From assembly GCF_913062725.1 (NCBI RefSeq), contig NZ_CAJXWY010000007.1:1-64000 (forward strand): a DNA stretch of 64,000 bases. Direction: 5' to 3'. Under the pieces are notes generated by a model, which was not told where the DNA came from, ran no database searches, and saw only the letters and a list, made by a program, of their open reading frames with translations. The DNA comes from an uncultured Thiohalocapsa sp. (lineage in GTDB: Bacteria; Pseudomonadota; Gammaproteobacteria; Chromatiales; Chromatiaceae). Position 1 is the first letter of the stretch. The number at the start of each line of letters is the position of its first letter. Shown piece after piece: positions 28,469-38,610 of this stretch. The position numbers and the translations under genes are program-made.

Positions 28469-28634
28469 TTGGAGGCCAGTGACACGGGCTTGACGGGCGT
28501 AGAGACGCCGGCGGTGCACGCCGGCACATGGGCCGGCCATGGTACCGCAGCCGCTTCGCAAACCGAAATTGCATCGGGTTGAATGCGGCGACGTCCAGGG
28601 GCGCCGGGCGCGGCTGGTGTGTCGGCGGCGCTGC

Positions 28635-31600
28635 TCAGCCGGAGCCCGGCTGACCGCCGTCGGCGGTGCGCGTGCCGCCGGAACTGGCATCGTCCGGGGC
28701 GGGCACGTCTGGCGTCGGCGCCGCCGCGACGCTCGCGGTGGCTGCTGACCCGTCGCCGCCGGCGTCGGTATGTGCCCCATCGCTGGCTCTGGCCCCGGGT
28801 GGCTGCGCCGGCGCCGGGGCGCCATGGCTCACCGCGACGGCACCCGATTCGGTGCTGCGGCCCGTGTCTGCGCCATCGGCATGCGCTGCACCATTGCCTT
28901 TGCGCGCCCGCTGCGGGGCCGGCGCCTCGGCGGTGACCCCGGTGCCGCCATCGGATATCGCCGGTGCGGCGGCGGCCTCCGGGGCGGGCTTGCCGCCGGT
29001 GTTGTCGACCGAAGCCTGCTGCGGGCTGGGCACAGGCTCGGGCGCACCGGGCATGCGTGGTGCCGGCTGCGGGCTGGCTGCGGCGCCGTCGGCATCGGCT
29101 GCGGCGCCGTTGGTCTCTGCGGTGGGGGCCTTGGCCGGGGCGGATTGTGCGGTGACGGCGCTGGCATCCGGTCGATCGTCACCATCCGTGGCCGTATCGG
29201 CGGCGGCCGTCTCGCCGTCGCGCGTGGCGTTGCTGCGCCGCCGCCGTCCGCCACGGCGGCGGCGGCTGGAGCGGCTGCGGGTCGGTGTTTGCTCATCGCC
29301 GGCGGGGTCGGTCGCCGGCGTCGTCTCCGCGCCGTCGGGGGCATCCGCGCCATCGCCGCCGGGTGCTGCGCTGCGGGTGTTCGGGTCTGCGTCCGCGGTG
29401 GCGTCCGCTGCCACGGGCGCCCCCTTGCGCTCAGCGTCGGTGGCCATTGGCAGGGTATCGCGACGCGTCATCAGCTGCCGCCCGGGACGTTGTCCGGCGC
29501 CCCCGGCGTCGGTGCTCGACGGGCCCTGATCGTGTGTCGGCCGCTGTGGCTGCGCGGCATCCGTCGTGGCGGTACCGTCGCTGCCGGGCGCATCGGCCGG
29601 GGTCGCGTCAGCGCCATCACCGCCGCCGGCATCCGTCGCTTCGCGTTGCCCGCCGCTGCGCCGCGAGCGCCCGCCGCGGCCGCTGCGGCGCGAGCTGCGT
29701 TGGCGCTCGCCATCGTCCTGCTGGCTGCCGGCCTGGCCGCGGCGCGAGCGGCTCTGGCGCTGGGCGGCCGGCTCCTCGGTTTGTGCGCCGACTTGTTCGC
29801 GAGTTGTCGTATCGTCCGCAGCAAGCTCCGCCTTGGGCTTGCTCCGGCGTTGCCGGCCGGCATCGTCGCGGCGTTGTCCACGCGCCTTGCGCTGTTGATC
29901 GTCGCCGTCGGCGCCGGCGGTCCGGGGCTGACCGCGAGCGGCTGTGGCGGCCTGCGAGCGCTCGCCCTCGGGCCCGTGCGGGGGCGCCTGGATGGCGGCC
30001 GGCGGCATACGGCCGGCGTCGTCTGGGGCGTCCGCCGTGCCGTCACTTGGTGGTGCGAAGAGCATGCCCCAGAGCTTTTTCAGCATGCTCTCTTGGTGGG
30101 CGCGCTCCAGATCCGCGTCGCCTGCGCTGGTCTCGGTTTCCGGCGGCTGGGCCGGCCGCGGGCGCTGCGGTGCCGGCGCCGAGGGCTTGACGCCTTTCAC
30201 GGCGGGCTCCTCGGGCTTGATGTCGGCTCTCATGTTGGCGAAGGCGGGCAATTCCTGCTCGGGCACATTCGCCAGGGTGTAGCTCGGCTCGTCCTCGCTG
30301 CGACGCTCGGTGTCCTGTACGCGGATGCGCTCGATGGCGTAGTCGGGCGTCTCCAGGTGCTTGTTCGGAATCAGTACCACGCCCACCTGATGGCGCTGCT
30401 CGATCTCGAGGATCTTGCGCCGCTTCTCGTTCAGCAGGAAGGCGGCGACGTCCACCGGCAGTTGGGCGAGGATGCGCGCGGTGCTTTCCTTCATCGCCTC
30501 TTCTTCGATGATGCGCAGCACCGACAGCGCCAGGGACTCCACGCCGCGAATGGTGCCCTGGCCCTTGCAGCGGGGGCAGACGTGCTGGCTCGACTCGCCC
30601 AGCGACGGGCGCAGGCGCTGACGCGACATCTCCAGCAGTCCAAAGCGGGAGATGCGTGCCACCTGCACCCGGGCGCGGTCCTGCTTCAGGGCCTCGCGCA
30701 GGCGGTTTTCCACCTCGCGCTGGTGCTTCGCCGGCGTCATGTCGATGAAATCGATGACGAAGAGTCCGCCCAGGTCGCGCAGGCGCAGCTGCCGGGCGAT
30801 CTCGTCGGCGGCCTCCAGGTTGGTGTTGAGGGCCGTCTCTTCGATATCCGCGCCCTTGGTGGCGCGGGCGGAGTTGATGTCGATGGAGGTGAGCGCCTCG
30901 GTGTGGTCGATGACCAGCGCGCCGCCGGAGGGCAGACGCACCTCGCGCTGGAAGGCGGATTCGATCTGGCTCTCGATCTGATAGCGGGTGAACAGCGGCA
31001 CCTCGTCCTGATAGAGCCTGAGCTTCTTTTCGTTCTGCGGCATCACCTGCTGGATGAATTCCTCGGCACGGCGGTACATCGTCTCGCTGTCGATCACGAT
31101 CTCGCCGATGTCCGCGCGCAGGTGGTCGCGGATGCTGCGAATGATGATGTCGCTTTCCTGGTAGATCAGGAAGGGCGCCTTGCGGCTCTCGCCGGAGGTT
31201 TTGATGGCGTCCCAGAGCTGCAGCAGGTAGTCCAGATCCCACTGCAGCTCCTCGGCGTTCTTGCCCACCCCCGCGGTCCGCACGATCAGCCCCATATCCG
31301 CGGGGATATCGAGCTGGCTCAGCGCCTCGCGCAGCTCGGAGCGGTCGGCGCCGTCGATGCGCCGGGAGACGCCGCCGGCACGCGGGTTGTTGGGCATGAG
31401 CACCAGATAGCGCCCGGCCAGCGAGATGAAGGTGGTGAGTGCCGCACCCTTATTGCCGCGCTCCTCCTTGTCGATCTGCACGACGACCTCGCGTCCCTCC
31501 TTGATGAGCTCCTTGATGCTCGCCTTGCTGCCGGGCTTGACCTCCTGGCTGAAATAAGCGCGGGAGATTTCCTTCAGCGGCAGGAAGCCGTGGCGCTCGG

Positions 31601-31784
31601 AGCCGTAGTCGACGAAGGCCGCCTCCAGGCTCGGCTCGACGCGGGTGATGACGCCCTTGTAGATGTTGGCCTTTTTTTGCTCCCGTCCGGGGCTTTCGAT
31701 GTCCAGGTTGAATAGCTTCTGCCCATCCACGATCGCAACTCGCAGCTCTTCGGGCTGCGTTGCGTTGATCAGCATTCTTTTCAT
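28635..31784 (-). CDS. rne: ribonuclease E
   Basis: Essential endoribonuclease and degradosome scaffold. 1049 residues from ATG 31784, where [21 protein letters not shown] matches E. coli RNase E. The S1 domain, 5'-sensor and RNase H-like parts are followed by [12 protein letters not shown] and [13 protein letters not shown], which carry the two catalytic Asp residues, and the zinc-link CPRCKG. The C-terminal half (about 500 residues) is disordered: Arg/Gln-rich blocks (likely RNA-binding), then long Ala/Asp/Thr/Pro tracts. Motifs for enolase or PNPase binding are not recognisable. Confidence 0.96.
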   Translation of the reverse strand: MKRMLINATQPEELRVAIVDGQKLFNLDIESPGREQKKANIYKGVITRVEPSLEAAFVDYGSERHGFLPLKEISRAYFSQEVKPGSKASIKELIKEGREVVVQIDKEERGNKGAALTTFISLAGRYLVLMPNNPRAGGVSRRIDGADRSELREALSQLDIPADMGLIVRTAGVGKNAEELQWDLDYLLQLWDAIKTSGESRKAPFLIYQESDIIIRSIRDHLRADIGEIVIDSETMYRRAEEFIQQVMPQNEKKLRLYQDEVPLFTRYQIESQIESAFQREVRLPSGGALVIDHTEALTSIDINSARATKGADIEETALNTNLEAADEIARQLRLRDLGGLFVIDFIDMTPAKHQREVENRLREALKQDRARVQVARISRFGLLEMSRQRLRPSLGESSQHVCPRCKGQGTIRGVESLALSVLRIIEEEAMKESTARILAQLPVDVAAFLLNEKRRKILEIEQRHQVGVVLIPNKHLETPDYAIERIRVQDTERRSEDEPSYTLANVPEQELPAFANMRADIKPEEPAVKGVKPSAPAPQRPRPAQPPETETSAGDADLERAHQESMLKKLWGMLFAPPSDGTADAPDDAGRMPPAAIQAPPHGPEGERSQAATAARGQPRTAGADGDDQQRKARGQRRDDAGRQRRSKPKAELAADDTTTREQVGAQTEEPAAQRQSRSRRGQAGSQQDDGERQRSSRRSGRGGRSRRSGGQREATDAGGGDGADATPADAPGSDGTATTDAAQPQRPTHDQGPSSTDAGGAGQRPGRQLMTRRDTLPMATDAERKGAPVAADATADADPNTRSAAPGGDGADAPDGAETTPATDPAGDEQTPTRSRSSRRRRGGRRRRSNATRDGETAAADTATDGDDRPDASAVTAQSAPAKAPTAETNGAAADADGAAASPQPAPRMPGAPEPVPSPQQASVDNTGGKPAPEAAAAPAISDGGTGVTAEAPAPQRARKGNGAAHADGADTGRSTESGAVAVSHGAPAPAQPPGARASDGAHTDAGGDGSAATASVAAAPTPDVPAPDDASSGGTRTADGGQPGSG

Positions 31785-32352
31785 GTTGTCTGCGCACTCT
31801 GGCCGTGGCGCGCGGCGTGATACCGTTGCCCGGATCGGCCCGTGGGGCCGTGCTCCGGGAGTCCCGCTCGCAGTCGGCTCCCCATGCCGACGGGCCCGAG
31901 GTTCGCGGCCGCCGCGACGCGCACGGCGTCGGTCGGCGGCGGCCAGGCAAGCAGCGGGCACGCGCCTGTGTTCAAGTCGCGCCCCCGGCTGGGAGGGGCC
32001 AGGGCGCTGGTGCGGACGCCGCGGGCTGCGGCGTCCGGGAAACGGATTTCGAGCTCAGCCCGCCCGGTGGTGCGGGCGCGCCGGGTCCAGGCTTGCGCCC
32101 ATGGCCGCCCCGGCCCGGTGGTGGGCTGTCGGATGGTGCCGGTGTACCATGGCTGGGGCTTCGTTCTTGCGTGGCCTGAAGTTGGCGCGGTCGTCACAGG
32201 AAGTGCTGGCGGTGCCCCGCTTTACACGCAAGAGCCTGCCGTCGCGGCGTCGACGCCGGAGGCGTGCGACGCTGTACCATCAGCCTGCGGTCGCCGCGCC
32301 GGACGATCTCACATAAGTTCCTAAGGTTAGCAAGGTTTCCGAGGGGCAGCAA
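31785..32352. promoter_or_regulatory. rne-rluC divergent region with long rne leader
   Basis: 568 bases without a credible gene. It contains a perfect 10-bp hairpin, CGGACGCCGC (32013-32022) and GCGGCGTCCG (32028-32037) with a 5-base loop, about 230 bases upstream of the rne ATG. In E. coli the long structured rne 5' UTR mediates feedback cleavage by RNase E; the arrangement here would suit the same control (inference). Near rluC the tract CCTAAGGTTAGCAAGGTTTC has a short internal direct repeat. No convincing promoter hexamers were found. Confidence 0.45.
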
Positions 32353-33348
32353 TTGACCGATCCCAGCACCGGACGCGCCCGTTCTGCACATGCAGGCCGT
32401 ATCCCAGGTGTGCGTCACCTGCGCGTCGCCGAAGGCGCCGCGGGTCAGCGCGTGGACAACTTCCTCCTGACGCAGCTCAAGGGCGTGCCGCGCTCGCTGA
32501 TCTACAGACTCCTGCGCCGCGGCGAGGTGCGCGTCAACAAGGGCCGCGTGAAGCCCCATCAACGCCTGCACGCCGGGGATGACGTGCGCATCCCGCCGGT
32601 GCGCACCGGGCCCGAAGCCAGCCGCGCCGCGCCGCCCGCGGGGTTGACCGCCGCCCTGGCCGGATGCGTGCGCTACGAGGATGAGCGCCTGTTGGTGCTC
32701 GACAAGCCGGCGGGGGTGGCGGTCCACGGCGGCAGCGGCGTGGCCCACGGCGTCATCGAGGCGCTGCGGGCGGCGCGGCCCGGGCAGGAGCTGGAGCTCG
32801 TGCACCGGCTCGACCGCGACACCTCCGGTTGTCTGCTCATCGCCAAGCGGCGCAGTGCACTTCGGTTCCTGCACGCGCAGCTGCGCGACGGCGCGGTGGA
32901 CAAACAGTATCAGGCACTGTTGTGCGGCTCCCTGGCCGCTGCGGTGCAGCGGGTGGACTTGCCCTTGGCCAAGAACCAGCTCCAAAGCGGCGAGCGCATG
33001 GTGCGCGTGGATGCGGCCGCCGGCAAGCCGGCGCTGACCGTGTTCCGGCGCGTCGCCGCCTACGGCGACGTGACGCTGGTGGACGTGGCACTGCACACCG
33101 GGCGTACGCACCAGATCCGGGTGCACGCGGCGGCCATCGGTGCGCCCGTCGCCGGCGACGACAAGTACGGCCGCCCCGAGCATCGGTCCCGTGCGGCGGC
33201 GCTGGGGCTGACGCGGCTCTTTTTGCATGCCGCCGAGCTGCGGTTTCGCCCGCGCGACGATGCGGCGCCCATCACCGTGACAGCCCCGCTGCCCGAGCCG
33301 CTGGCGGCGGTCATTCGACGCGCAGAGGAGCACGCCCATGCGCTATGA
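32353..33348 (+). CDS. rluC: 23S rRNA pseudouridine synthase RluC
   Basis: Modifies 23S rRNA (positions 955/2504/2580 in E. coli). 331 residues: N-terminal S4 domain (GQRVDNFLLTQLKGVPRSLIY), then the catalytic domain with HRLDRDTSG (His151 to Gly159; catalytic Asp154), and GRTHQIRVHAA. TTG start 32353 with GAGGGG 7 bases upstream. Divergent from rne and followed by an overlapping HAD phosphatase gene, the usual gammaproteobacterial order. Confidence 0.94.
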   Translation: MTDPSTGRARSAHAGRIPGVRHLRVAEGAAGQRVDNFLLTQLKGVPRSLIYRLLRRGEVRVNKGRVKPHQRLHAGDDVRIPPVRTGPEASRAAPPAGLTAALAGCVRYEDERLLVLDKPAGVAVHGGSGVAHGVIEALRAARPGQELELVHRLDRDTSGCLLIAKRRSALRFLHAQLRDGAVDKQYQALLCGSLAAAVQRVDLPLAKNQLQSGERMVRVDAAAGKPALTVFRRVAAYGDVTLVDVALHTGRTHQIRVHAAAIGAPVAGDDKYGRPEHRSRAAALGLTRLFLHAAELRFRPRDDAAPITVTAPLPEPLAAVIRRAEEHAHAL

Positions 33349-34018
33349 GCTTTTGGTGTTCGACTGGGACGGCACCCTGATGGATTCCGCCGCGCGTATC
33401 GTCGCCAGCATGCAGGCCGCATTCACCGAGCTCGGCCTGCCGCCGCCGACGCCGGGTGCAGCCCGCAACGTCATCGGGCTCGGCCTTGCCCATGCCGTCG
33501 CCGAGCTGGCGCCGGCTCAGGACACGGCCACCCGGTCCGAGATCGTCACGCGCTATCGGGCACACTACCTGGAGCTGGATGAGACGCCGACGCCGCTGTT
33601 TCCGGGCGTCGCCGAGGTGGTGCCCCGGCTGCGGGAGGCGGGCTATCTGCTGGCGGTGGCCACGGGCAAAAGTCGCGTCGGACTGGACCGGGCGCTGGCG
33701 GAAACCCGACTCGATACCCATTTCCATGCCACGCGCTCGGCGGACGAGACCTTCTCGAAGCCGCATCCGCAAATGCTCCTGGAACTGCTGGACGAATTGG
33801 GCGTCCATGCCTCGCGGGCACTCATGATTGGCGATACCGAATACGATCTGCTGACGGCAAAGAACGCCGGCGTCGACGCGCTCGCCGTCTGTTACGGCGC
33901 GCATGCGCCGGAACGGCTGCTGGCGCTCGCGCCCCGTGCCTGCCTGTCGGCCATCGAGGCGCTGCCCGGCTGGCTCGCCGCCGCGGCCCAACACGTAAGC
34001 GAAGACGACACACCATGA
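33338..34018 (+). CDS. HAD-superfamily phosphatase (phosphoglycolate phosphatase-like)
   Basis: 226 residues. HAD motif I is VFDWDGTLMDS (nucleophile Asp9, acid Asp11), motif II VATGKSR, and motif III/IV SKPHPQML and MIGDTEYDLLTAKNAG. The subfamily IA cap is present. It overlaps rluC by 11 bases and sppA by 4, so the three are co-translated. Substrate unproven; Gph-like phosphoglycolate activity is one option. Confidence 0.9.
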   Translation: MRYELLVFDWDGTLMDSAARIVASMQAAFTELGLPPPTPGAARNVIGLGLAHAVAELAPAQDTATRSEIVTRYRAHYLELDETPTPLFPGVAEVVPRLREAGYLLAVATGKSRVGLDRALAETRLDTHFHATRSADETFSKPHPQMLLELLDELGVHASRALMIGDTEYDLLTAKNAGVDALAVCYGAHAPERLLALAPRACLSAIEALPGWLAAAAQHVSEDDTP

Positions 34019-35025
34019 AGCTCGATTTCCTCAAGTTCTGGCAACGCCGCGACCCGAGCCGGGCCGAGCGCATGCCGTCCCCCGACGACTCGGACTGGGA
34101 GCGGGCGCTCATCAATCGCATGGCGGCGGAATTCCTGCGCGAGCAGCGCCGCTCGCGGCGCTGGGGCGTCGTCTTCCGCATAGGCATCCTGGCCTACCTG
34201 TTGCTGCTGGTGGCCGCCTATTACGCCAACGGCATCGGCGAGTCCCTGAGCGCCGGCACGGAGCATACGGCGCTCGTGGACGTGGAAGGCATCATCGCGC
34301 CCGAGGCGAGCGCGAGCGCCGATCACATCATCACGGGTCTGCGCAAGGCCTTCGAGGCGGAGCAGGCCAAGGCCGTCATCCTGCGCATCAACAGCCCCGG
34401 TGGCAGTCCGGTGCAGGCGGGCTATGTCTTCGACGAGATCCGTCGGCTGCGCGAGAAGTATCCGGACAAAAAGCTCTATGCCGTCGGCGTCGACGCCTGC
34501 GCCTCCGGGGCCTACTACATCGCCGCCGCCGCCGACGAGATCTACGTCGACGCGGCGACGCTCATCGGCTCCATCGGGGTGCGCCTGGACAGCTTCGGCT
34601 TCCAGCAGGCCATGGAGGAGCTCGGCATTCAGCGCCGGCTGCTCACCGCCGGGGATCGCAAGGCCATTTTGGATCCGTTCTCGCCGCTTTCGGCGCAGGA
34701 TCGGGCCTTCCTGCAAGGCCTGCTGGACAACATCCACACGCAGTTCATCGATGCGGTCAAGACCGGCCGGGGCGAGCGGCTCAAGGGCGGCGAAGAACTC
34801 TTCAGCGGGCTCTTCTGGACCGGCCAGGAGAGCGTGGACCTGGGCCTGAGCGACGGCATCGGCTCCAGCAGCTACGTCGCCCGCGAGATCGTAGGCACCG
34901 AAGAGATCGTGGAGTACACCAGCAAGCGCGACCTGCTGGAGCGCCTGACCGAGCGCTTCGGCACCGCCCTCGGCCGCGGCCTGGCCGAGATCGGTGCCTG
35001 GCAGGGGCTGCCGGCGCTGAGATGA
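34015..35025 (+). CDS. sppA: signal peptide peptidase SppA (S49 family, short form)
   Basis: Inner-membrane serine peptidase that degrades cleaved signal peptides. 336 residues: cytoplasmic N-terminus, one membrane helix (VVFRIGILAYLLLLVAAYYA), then the periplasmic S49 domain. The catalytic dyad is Ser164 in CASGAYYIA and Lys216 in AGDRKAILDPF. It is the short single-domain form (36K type). The ATG overlaps the HAD stop. Confidence 0.93.
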   Translation: MKLDFLKFWQRRDPSRAERMPSPDDSDWERALINRMAAEFLREQRRSRRWGVVFRIGILAYLLLLVAAYYANGIGESLSAGTEHTALVDVEGIIAPEASASADHIITGLRKAFEAEQAKAVILRINSPGGSPVQAGYVFDEIRRLREKYPDKKLYAVGVDACASGAYYIAAAADEIYVDAATLIGSIGVRLDSFGFQQAMEELGIQRRLLTAGDRKAILDPFSPLSAQDRAFLQGLLDNIHTQFIDAVKTGRGERLKGGEELFSGLFWTGQESVDLGLSDGIGSSSYVAREIVGTEEIVEYTSKRDLLERLTERFGTALGRGLAEIGAWQGLPALR

Positions 35026-35047
35026 GATCCGGGGTGATGGGGCGGGG

Positions 35048-35665
35048 CTAGACCCCGGACCCGCCCACCTCGCCCCGGTCTGCCAGCACCTCGACGCCGG
35101 CTGCTGACAGCATGTCCACCAGCCGGATCAGGGGCAGACCGATGAGCGCGTTGGGGTCGGCGCCCTCCAAGTGCTCGAACAGGGCGATGCCGAGCCCTTC
35201 GGACTTGAAGCTGCCGGCACAGCCGAAGGGCTGCTCGCGGTCCACATAGGCCTCGATCTGCGCGGCGCTCAGGCGGCGGAAGTGCACCTTGAACACCTCG
35301 CAGGCGGTCTGCGCGCGCCCGTCGGCGGTGCGCAGCAGGCAGAGGCCGGTGCAAAAGACCACGGTGCGCCCGCTGGCGCGGCTGAGCTGCTCGATGGCGC
35401 GCCCGCGGCCGCCGGGCTTGCCGAGGATGGCGCCGTCGAGCGCCGCCACCTGATCCGAGCCGATGATAAGCGCATCCGGGAATCGATCAGCCACGGCCCG
35501 CGCCTTGGCCTCCGCCAGGCGCACCACCAGCCGCCCGGCGCTCTCGCCGGGGGCGGGGGTCTCGTCCACCTCGGGGGCGACGGCCTCGAAGGGCAGACCA
35601 AGCCGGGCGAGGAGCTCGCGGCGGAACGGCGATGTGGAGGCGAGGACCAGCCGTCGGTGCGTCAT
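35048..35665 (-). CDS. maf: Maf/YceF-type nucleoside triphosphate pyrophosphatase
   Basis: Hydrolyses modified NTPs, in the YceF group reported to act on m7GTP. 205 residues. Maf signature LASTSPFRRELLARLGLPF at the start, EVDETP, IIGSDQVAALDG and KSEGLGIALFEHLEGADPNALIGLPL near the end. It is convergent with sppA. In many relatives maf is followed by yceD-rpmF-plsX; those genes are absent here, so synteny breaks at this point. Confidence 0.93.
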   Translation of the reverse strand: MTHRRLVLASTSPFRRELLARLGLPFEAVAPEVDETPAPGESAGRLVVRLAEAKARAVADRFPDALIIGSDQVAALDGAILGKPGGRGRAIEQLSRASGRTVVFCTGLCLLRTADGRAQTACEVFKVHFRRLSAAQIEAYVDREQPFGCAGSFKSEGLGIALFEHLEGADPNALIGLPLIRLVDMLSAAGVEVLADRGEVGGSGV

Positions 35666-35701
35666 CGTCCGGGTATCCTGGGTAGTGGGGCTTGCCGGCG
35701 C

Positions 35702-36196
35702 TCAGCGCACCCAGTCCACCAGGTGCAGCAGCGGGTCCGTCACCGCTTGCTCCGACACCACCCGGCCGCGGGCACTGGCGCCGGCCCGGTGCACCGCGTC
35801 GGCGTCGCCGCAGCGCAGGTGATGCCAGCGGGGCAGGGGGCGGCGCTCCGCAACGCGCCGATAGGCGCAGGTCTCGGGCAGCCAGGTGGGGTCTTCGAGG
35901 TGCGCCGGGGTCAGCGTGATGCAATCGGGCACCTGCACGCTGCGGTTGGCGTAGTCCGTGCAATGGCAAGTGTCGCAGTCCAGCAGCCGACAGGCGACAT
36001 TGGTGTAATGGATGGCGCCGGTATCCTCGTCCTCGTACTTCTCCAGGCAGCACTTACCGCAGCCGTCGCACAAAGATTCCCATTGCGCCCCCGACATGGC
36101 CTCGAGGCGCGTCGTCTCCCAGAACGCGGCCGGCGGCGGCTCATCACATGGGTCGTCGGCCGCAGGGTGGACCGCGTCGGGCATGGCGTTTGGCAT
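35702..36196 (-). CDS. UPF0260/YcgN family cysteine-cluster protein
   Basis: 164 residues. Cys-rich signature CDGCGKCCLEK, CRLLDCDTCHCTDY, PDCI and PETCAYR suggests a zinc or iron-sulfur site; function unknown in the family. ATG 36196. The first 25 residues are acidic and variable. Upstream of maf on the same strand, 37 bases away, so probably co-transcribed. Confidence 0.9.
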   Translation of the reverse strand: MPNAMPDAVHPAADDPCDEPPPAAFWETTRLEAMSGAQWESLCDGCGKCCLEKYEDEDTGAIHYTNVACRLLDCDTCHCTDYANRSVQVPDCITLTPAHLEDPTWLPETCAYRRVAERRPLPRWHHLRCGDADAVHRAGASARGRVVSEQAVTDPLLHLVDWVR

Positions 36197-36345
36197 CGGG
36201 CTGCGCTCCCGGGCACCGCTGGGCCGTGTCGATTCGAGATGGCCGAGAGTATATAGTCGTCGCAGCGTAACTTTCCGCTACAAACTTTGCCGGGTTGAAT
36301 GGCGCACGGCGGGCGTCGACGGTCGGGAGGCCGACTCGGCACCTC

Positions 36346-36375
36346 ATTGGCTGTCTCCCCATTGGCTGTCTCCCC
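36346..36375 (+). repeat. 15-bp perfect tandem duplication
   Basis: ATTGGCTGTCTCCCC occurs twice in a row in the divergent region between ycgN and ogt. No protein or regulatory role is evident; it looks like a slippage duplication. Confidence 0.85.
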
Positions 36376-36471
36376 GGCCGTCGCCTGCGCCCGCTGTCCA
36401 CCCGCAAACCGGCAATCCTCGAATGCGACGTGTATGACGCTGCCATGACTGCGATGTTCTCGGAGGGCCAC

Positions 36472-36999
36472 ATGCCGCTCGACGCCGGCCGGCGACTGAC
36501 GCCAGGCGACGCCGCACCCACGGTGGCCGTCTCGGCGCTGGAGACCGTCATCGGTCGCATCGGGCTGCATTGGCAAGCCACGGCGGAGGACGCCGGGCTG
36601 GTGCGCGTGGTGCTGGCCGCCGACGATCTGGACGCACCGCCGGCGCCGGCATGGCTGGCTGCGCCGTTCATGGCTTACTTCGCAGACGCCCTGCAGCCCA
36701 TCGGCCTGCCCACGCGCCTGCCCGGCACGGCCTTCCAGCGCCGGGTCTGGCGGGCCATCGCCGCCATTGCGCCCGGTCGCACGCGCACTTACGGCGAGCT
36801 GGCGGCGGATTTGGGGTCTGCGGCGCGGGCCGTCGGCGGCGCCTGCCGCGCCAACCCCTGCCCGCTGGTGGTGCCCTGCCACCGGGTGGTGGCACGCCAG
36901 GGGCTCGGCGGCTTCGCCGGTGACCGCGGCGGGCGGCTGCTGGCCATCAAGCGCGCGTTGCTGGCGCACGAAGGTACCACCGGCCGGCGGCCATCATGA
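36472..36999 (+). CDS. ogt: methylated-DNA--protein-cysteine methyltransferase
   Basis: Repairs O6-methylguanine by transferring the methyl group to its own Cys. 175 residues from ATG 36472, which has GGAGGG 4 bases upstream. The C-terminal domain has TAFQRRVWRAIAAIAPGRTRTYGE, PCPLVVPCHRVV (acceptor Cys in PCHRV) and GLGGFAGD. No Ada regulatory domain. It overlaps xerD by 4 bases. Earlier in-frame ATGs (36445, 36295) are less likely. Confidence 0.9.
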   Translation: MPLDAGRRLTPGDAAPTVAVSALETVIGRIGLHWQATAEDAGLVRVVLAADDLDAPPAPAWLAAPFMAYFADALQPIGLPTRLPGTAFQRRVWRAIAAIAPGRTRTYGELAADLGSAARAVGGACRANPCPLVVPCHRVVARQGLGGFAGDRGGRLLAIKRALLAHEGTTGRRPS

Positions 37000-37910
37000 C
37001 ACCGGCACGCGCGGATGACATCGAGCTGGCGCTGGTGGAGGCCTTCACCGATGCCCTCTGGCTGGAGCGGGGCCTGAGCGACAACACCCTGGCGGCCTAT
37101 CGCTCGGACCTCACCGCCTTTCTGCGCTGGCTCGCCGCCGAGCGCGGACGTGGCGCCTGCGAGGCGCAGCGCCTGGACCTGCTGGACTACCTGGCGCTGT
37201 TGTCGCAGCAGGGCCGCAAGCCCCGATCCACCGCCAGGCTGTTGTCCTGCCTGCGGCAGTTCTACGGCCATCTGCTGCGGGTGGGCCGCGTCGGCGAGGA
37301 TCCGTCGGCTCGCGTGGACGCCCCGCGGCTGGGCCGCCCCCTGCCCAAGACCCTGACGGAGGCGGAGGTGGAGCGCCTGCTGGGCGCACCGGATACCCAG
37401 GACCCACGCGGCCACCGCGACCGCACCATGCTGGAGGTGCTCTATGCCAGCGGGCTGCGGGTGACCGAGCTGGTGACCCTGCGCCCGCAGGCCGTGAACC
37501 TGAACCAGGGCGTGGTGCGCATCAGCGGCAAGGGCGACAAGGAGCGTCTGGTGCCCCTCGGCGAGGAGGCGACCCGCTGGCTCGCCGAGTACGCCCGCGG
37601 CAGCCGGGCGGCCATCCTCGGCGGGCGGCGCAGCGAGTACCTGTTCCCCACCGCGCGCAGCGCCTGCATGACCCGCCAGGCCTTTTGGCAGCTCATCAAG
37701 CGCTACGCGCTGGTGGCCGGCATCGTCAAGCCCCTGTCGCCGCACACCCTCCGTCACGCCTTCGCCACCCATCTGCTCAATCACGGTGCGGATCTGCGGG
37801 TAGTGCAGTTACTGCTTGGACACAGCGACCTGTCCACCACCCAGATCTACACCCATATCGCCCGCGAGCGCCTGCAGCAACTGCACCAGCGCCACCACCC
37901 CCGCGGCTGA
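36996..37910 (+). CDS. xerD: tyrosine recombinase XerD
   Basis: Resolves chromosome dimers at dif with XerC and FtsK. 304 residues. All active-site residues are visible: Arg155 in GLRVTEL, the beta-hairpin Lys in GKGDKER, His250 and Arg253 in HTLRH, His276 in GHSDLSTTQ and Tyr285 in IYTH. Length, N-terminal SAM-like domain and the downstream dsbC favour XerD over a phage integrase. ATG overlaps the ogt stop. Confidence 0.94.
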   Translation: MTPARADDIELALVEAFTDALWLERGLSDNTLAAYRSDLTAFLRWLAAERGRGACEAQRLDLLDYLALLSQQGRKPRSTARLLSCLRQFYGHLLRVGRVGEDPSARVDAPRLGRPLPKTLTEAEVERLLGAPDTQDPRGHRDRTMLEVLYASGLRVTELVTLRPQAVNLNQGVVRISGKGDKERLVPLGEEATRWLAEYARGSRAAILGGRRSEYLFPTARSACMTRQAFWQLIKRYALVAGIVKPLSPHTLRHAFATHLLNHGADLRVVQLLLGHSDLSTTQIYTHIARERLQQLHQRHHPRG

Positions 37911-38053
37911 GGACACCGCCGGCGACCGACGGACGGACGAGGCCATCCGCACGGCTGCCGCGGTGGACCTGCGGCGCGCGTTCAACTATGGTCTCGGGCT
38001 CATTGGCGACCATGCCCGCAACCATCGCCCGCCCTCCCGCAACGGAGCTGCCC

Positions 38054-38536
38054 ATGCCGTCCTTCGATGTCACCGCCGAATGTGACCTGCAGGAGGTCCG
38101 CAACGCCGTCGACCAGGCCAATCGGGAGATTCAGACCCGGTTCGATTTCAAGGGTGTCGATGCCGTTTTCGAGCTCGGCGAGGGCGCCGTGCAACTCCGG
38201 GCCGAACAGGAGTTCCAACTCCAGCAGATGCTGGACATCCTGCGCCAGAAGCTGGTGAAGCGACGGGTGGACCTCGCGGCGCTGGACGTCGGCGAGCCCG
38301 TCAGCACGCTGAATGCCGCGCGTCAGGACGTCGCTCTCAAGCAGGGCATCGACGCCGACACCGCCAAGCGCATGGTCAAGGCCATCAAGGCCGCGAAGCT
38401 CAAGGTGCAGGCGCAGGTGCAGGGTGATCAGCTGCGCGTCACCGGCAAAAAGCGCGATGACCTCCAGCAGGCCATCGCACTGCTCAAGGCCGAGGATTGG
38501 CAACTGCCGCTCGATTTCACCAATTTCCGGGACTGA
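38054..38536 (+). CDS. yajQ: YajQ family nucleotide-binding protein
   Basis: 160-residue protein; some family members bind cyclic di-GMP and act as regulators (known for Xanthomonas and Pseudomonas). Starts MPSFDVTAECDLQEVRNAVD with GGAG upstream, and contains TRFDFKG and the C-terminal core KDDL-type segment GKKRDDLQQAIALLK then DWQLPLDFTNFRD. Complete. It stands between xerD and dsbC. Confidence 0.95.
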   Translation: MPSFDVTAECDLQEVRNAVDQANREIQTRFDFKGVDAVFELGEGAVQLRAEQEFQLQQMLDILRQKLVKRRVDLAALDVGEPVSTLNAARQDVALKQGIDADTAKRMVKAIKAAKLKVQAQVQGDQLRVTGKKRDDLQQAIALLKAEDWQLPLDFTNFRD

Positions 38537-38610
38537 GCCACGGCGGCGGGCGCCGCCGCAGACCGTCCCGGGCAACCGCTCCAGCTATGACCCACACTGA
38601 GGTAATCCGT

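Noticed and set aside
28770-31715. Very long open frame on the plus strand, opposite rne
   Set aside because: Antisense shadow of a real gene; the translation is low-complexity Ala/Arg/Gly without domains, and the minus strand has a clear RNase E.
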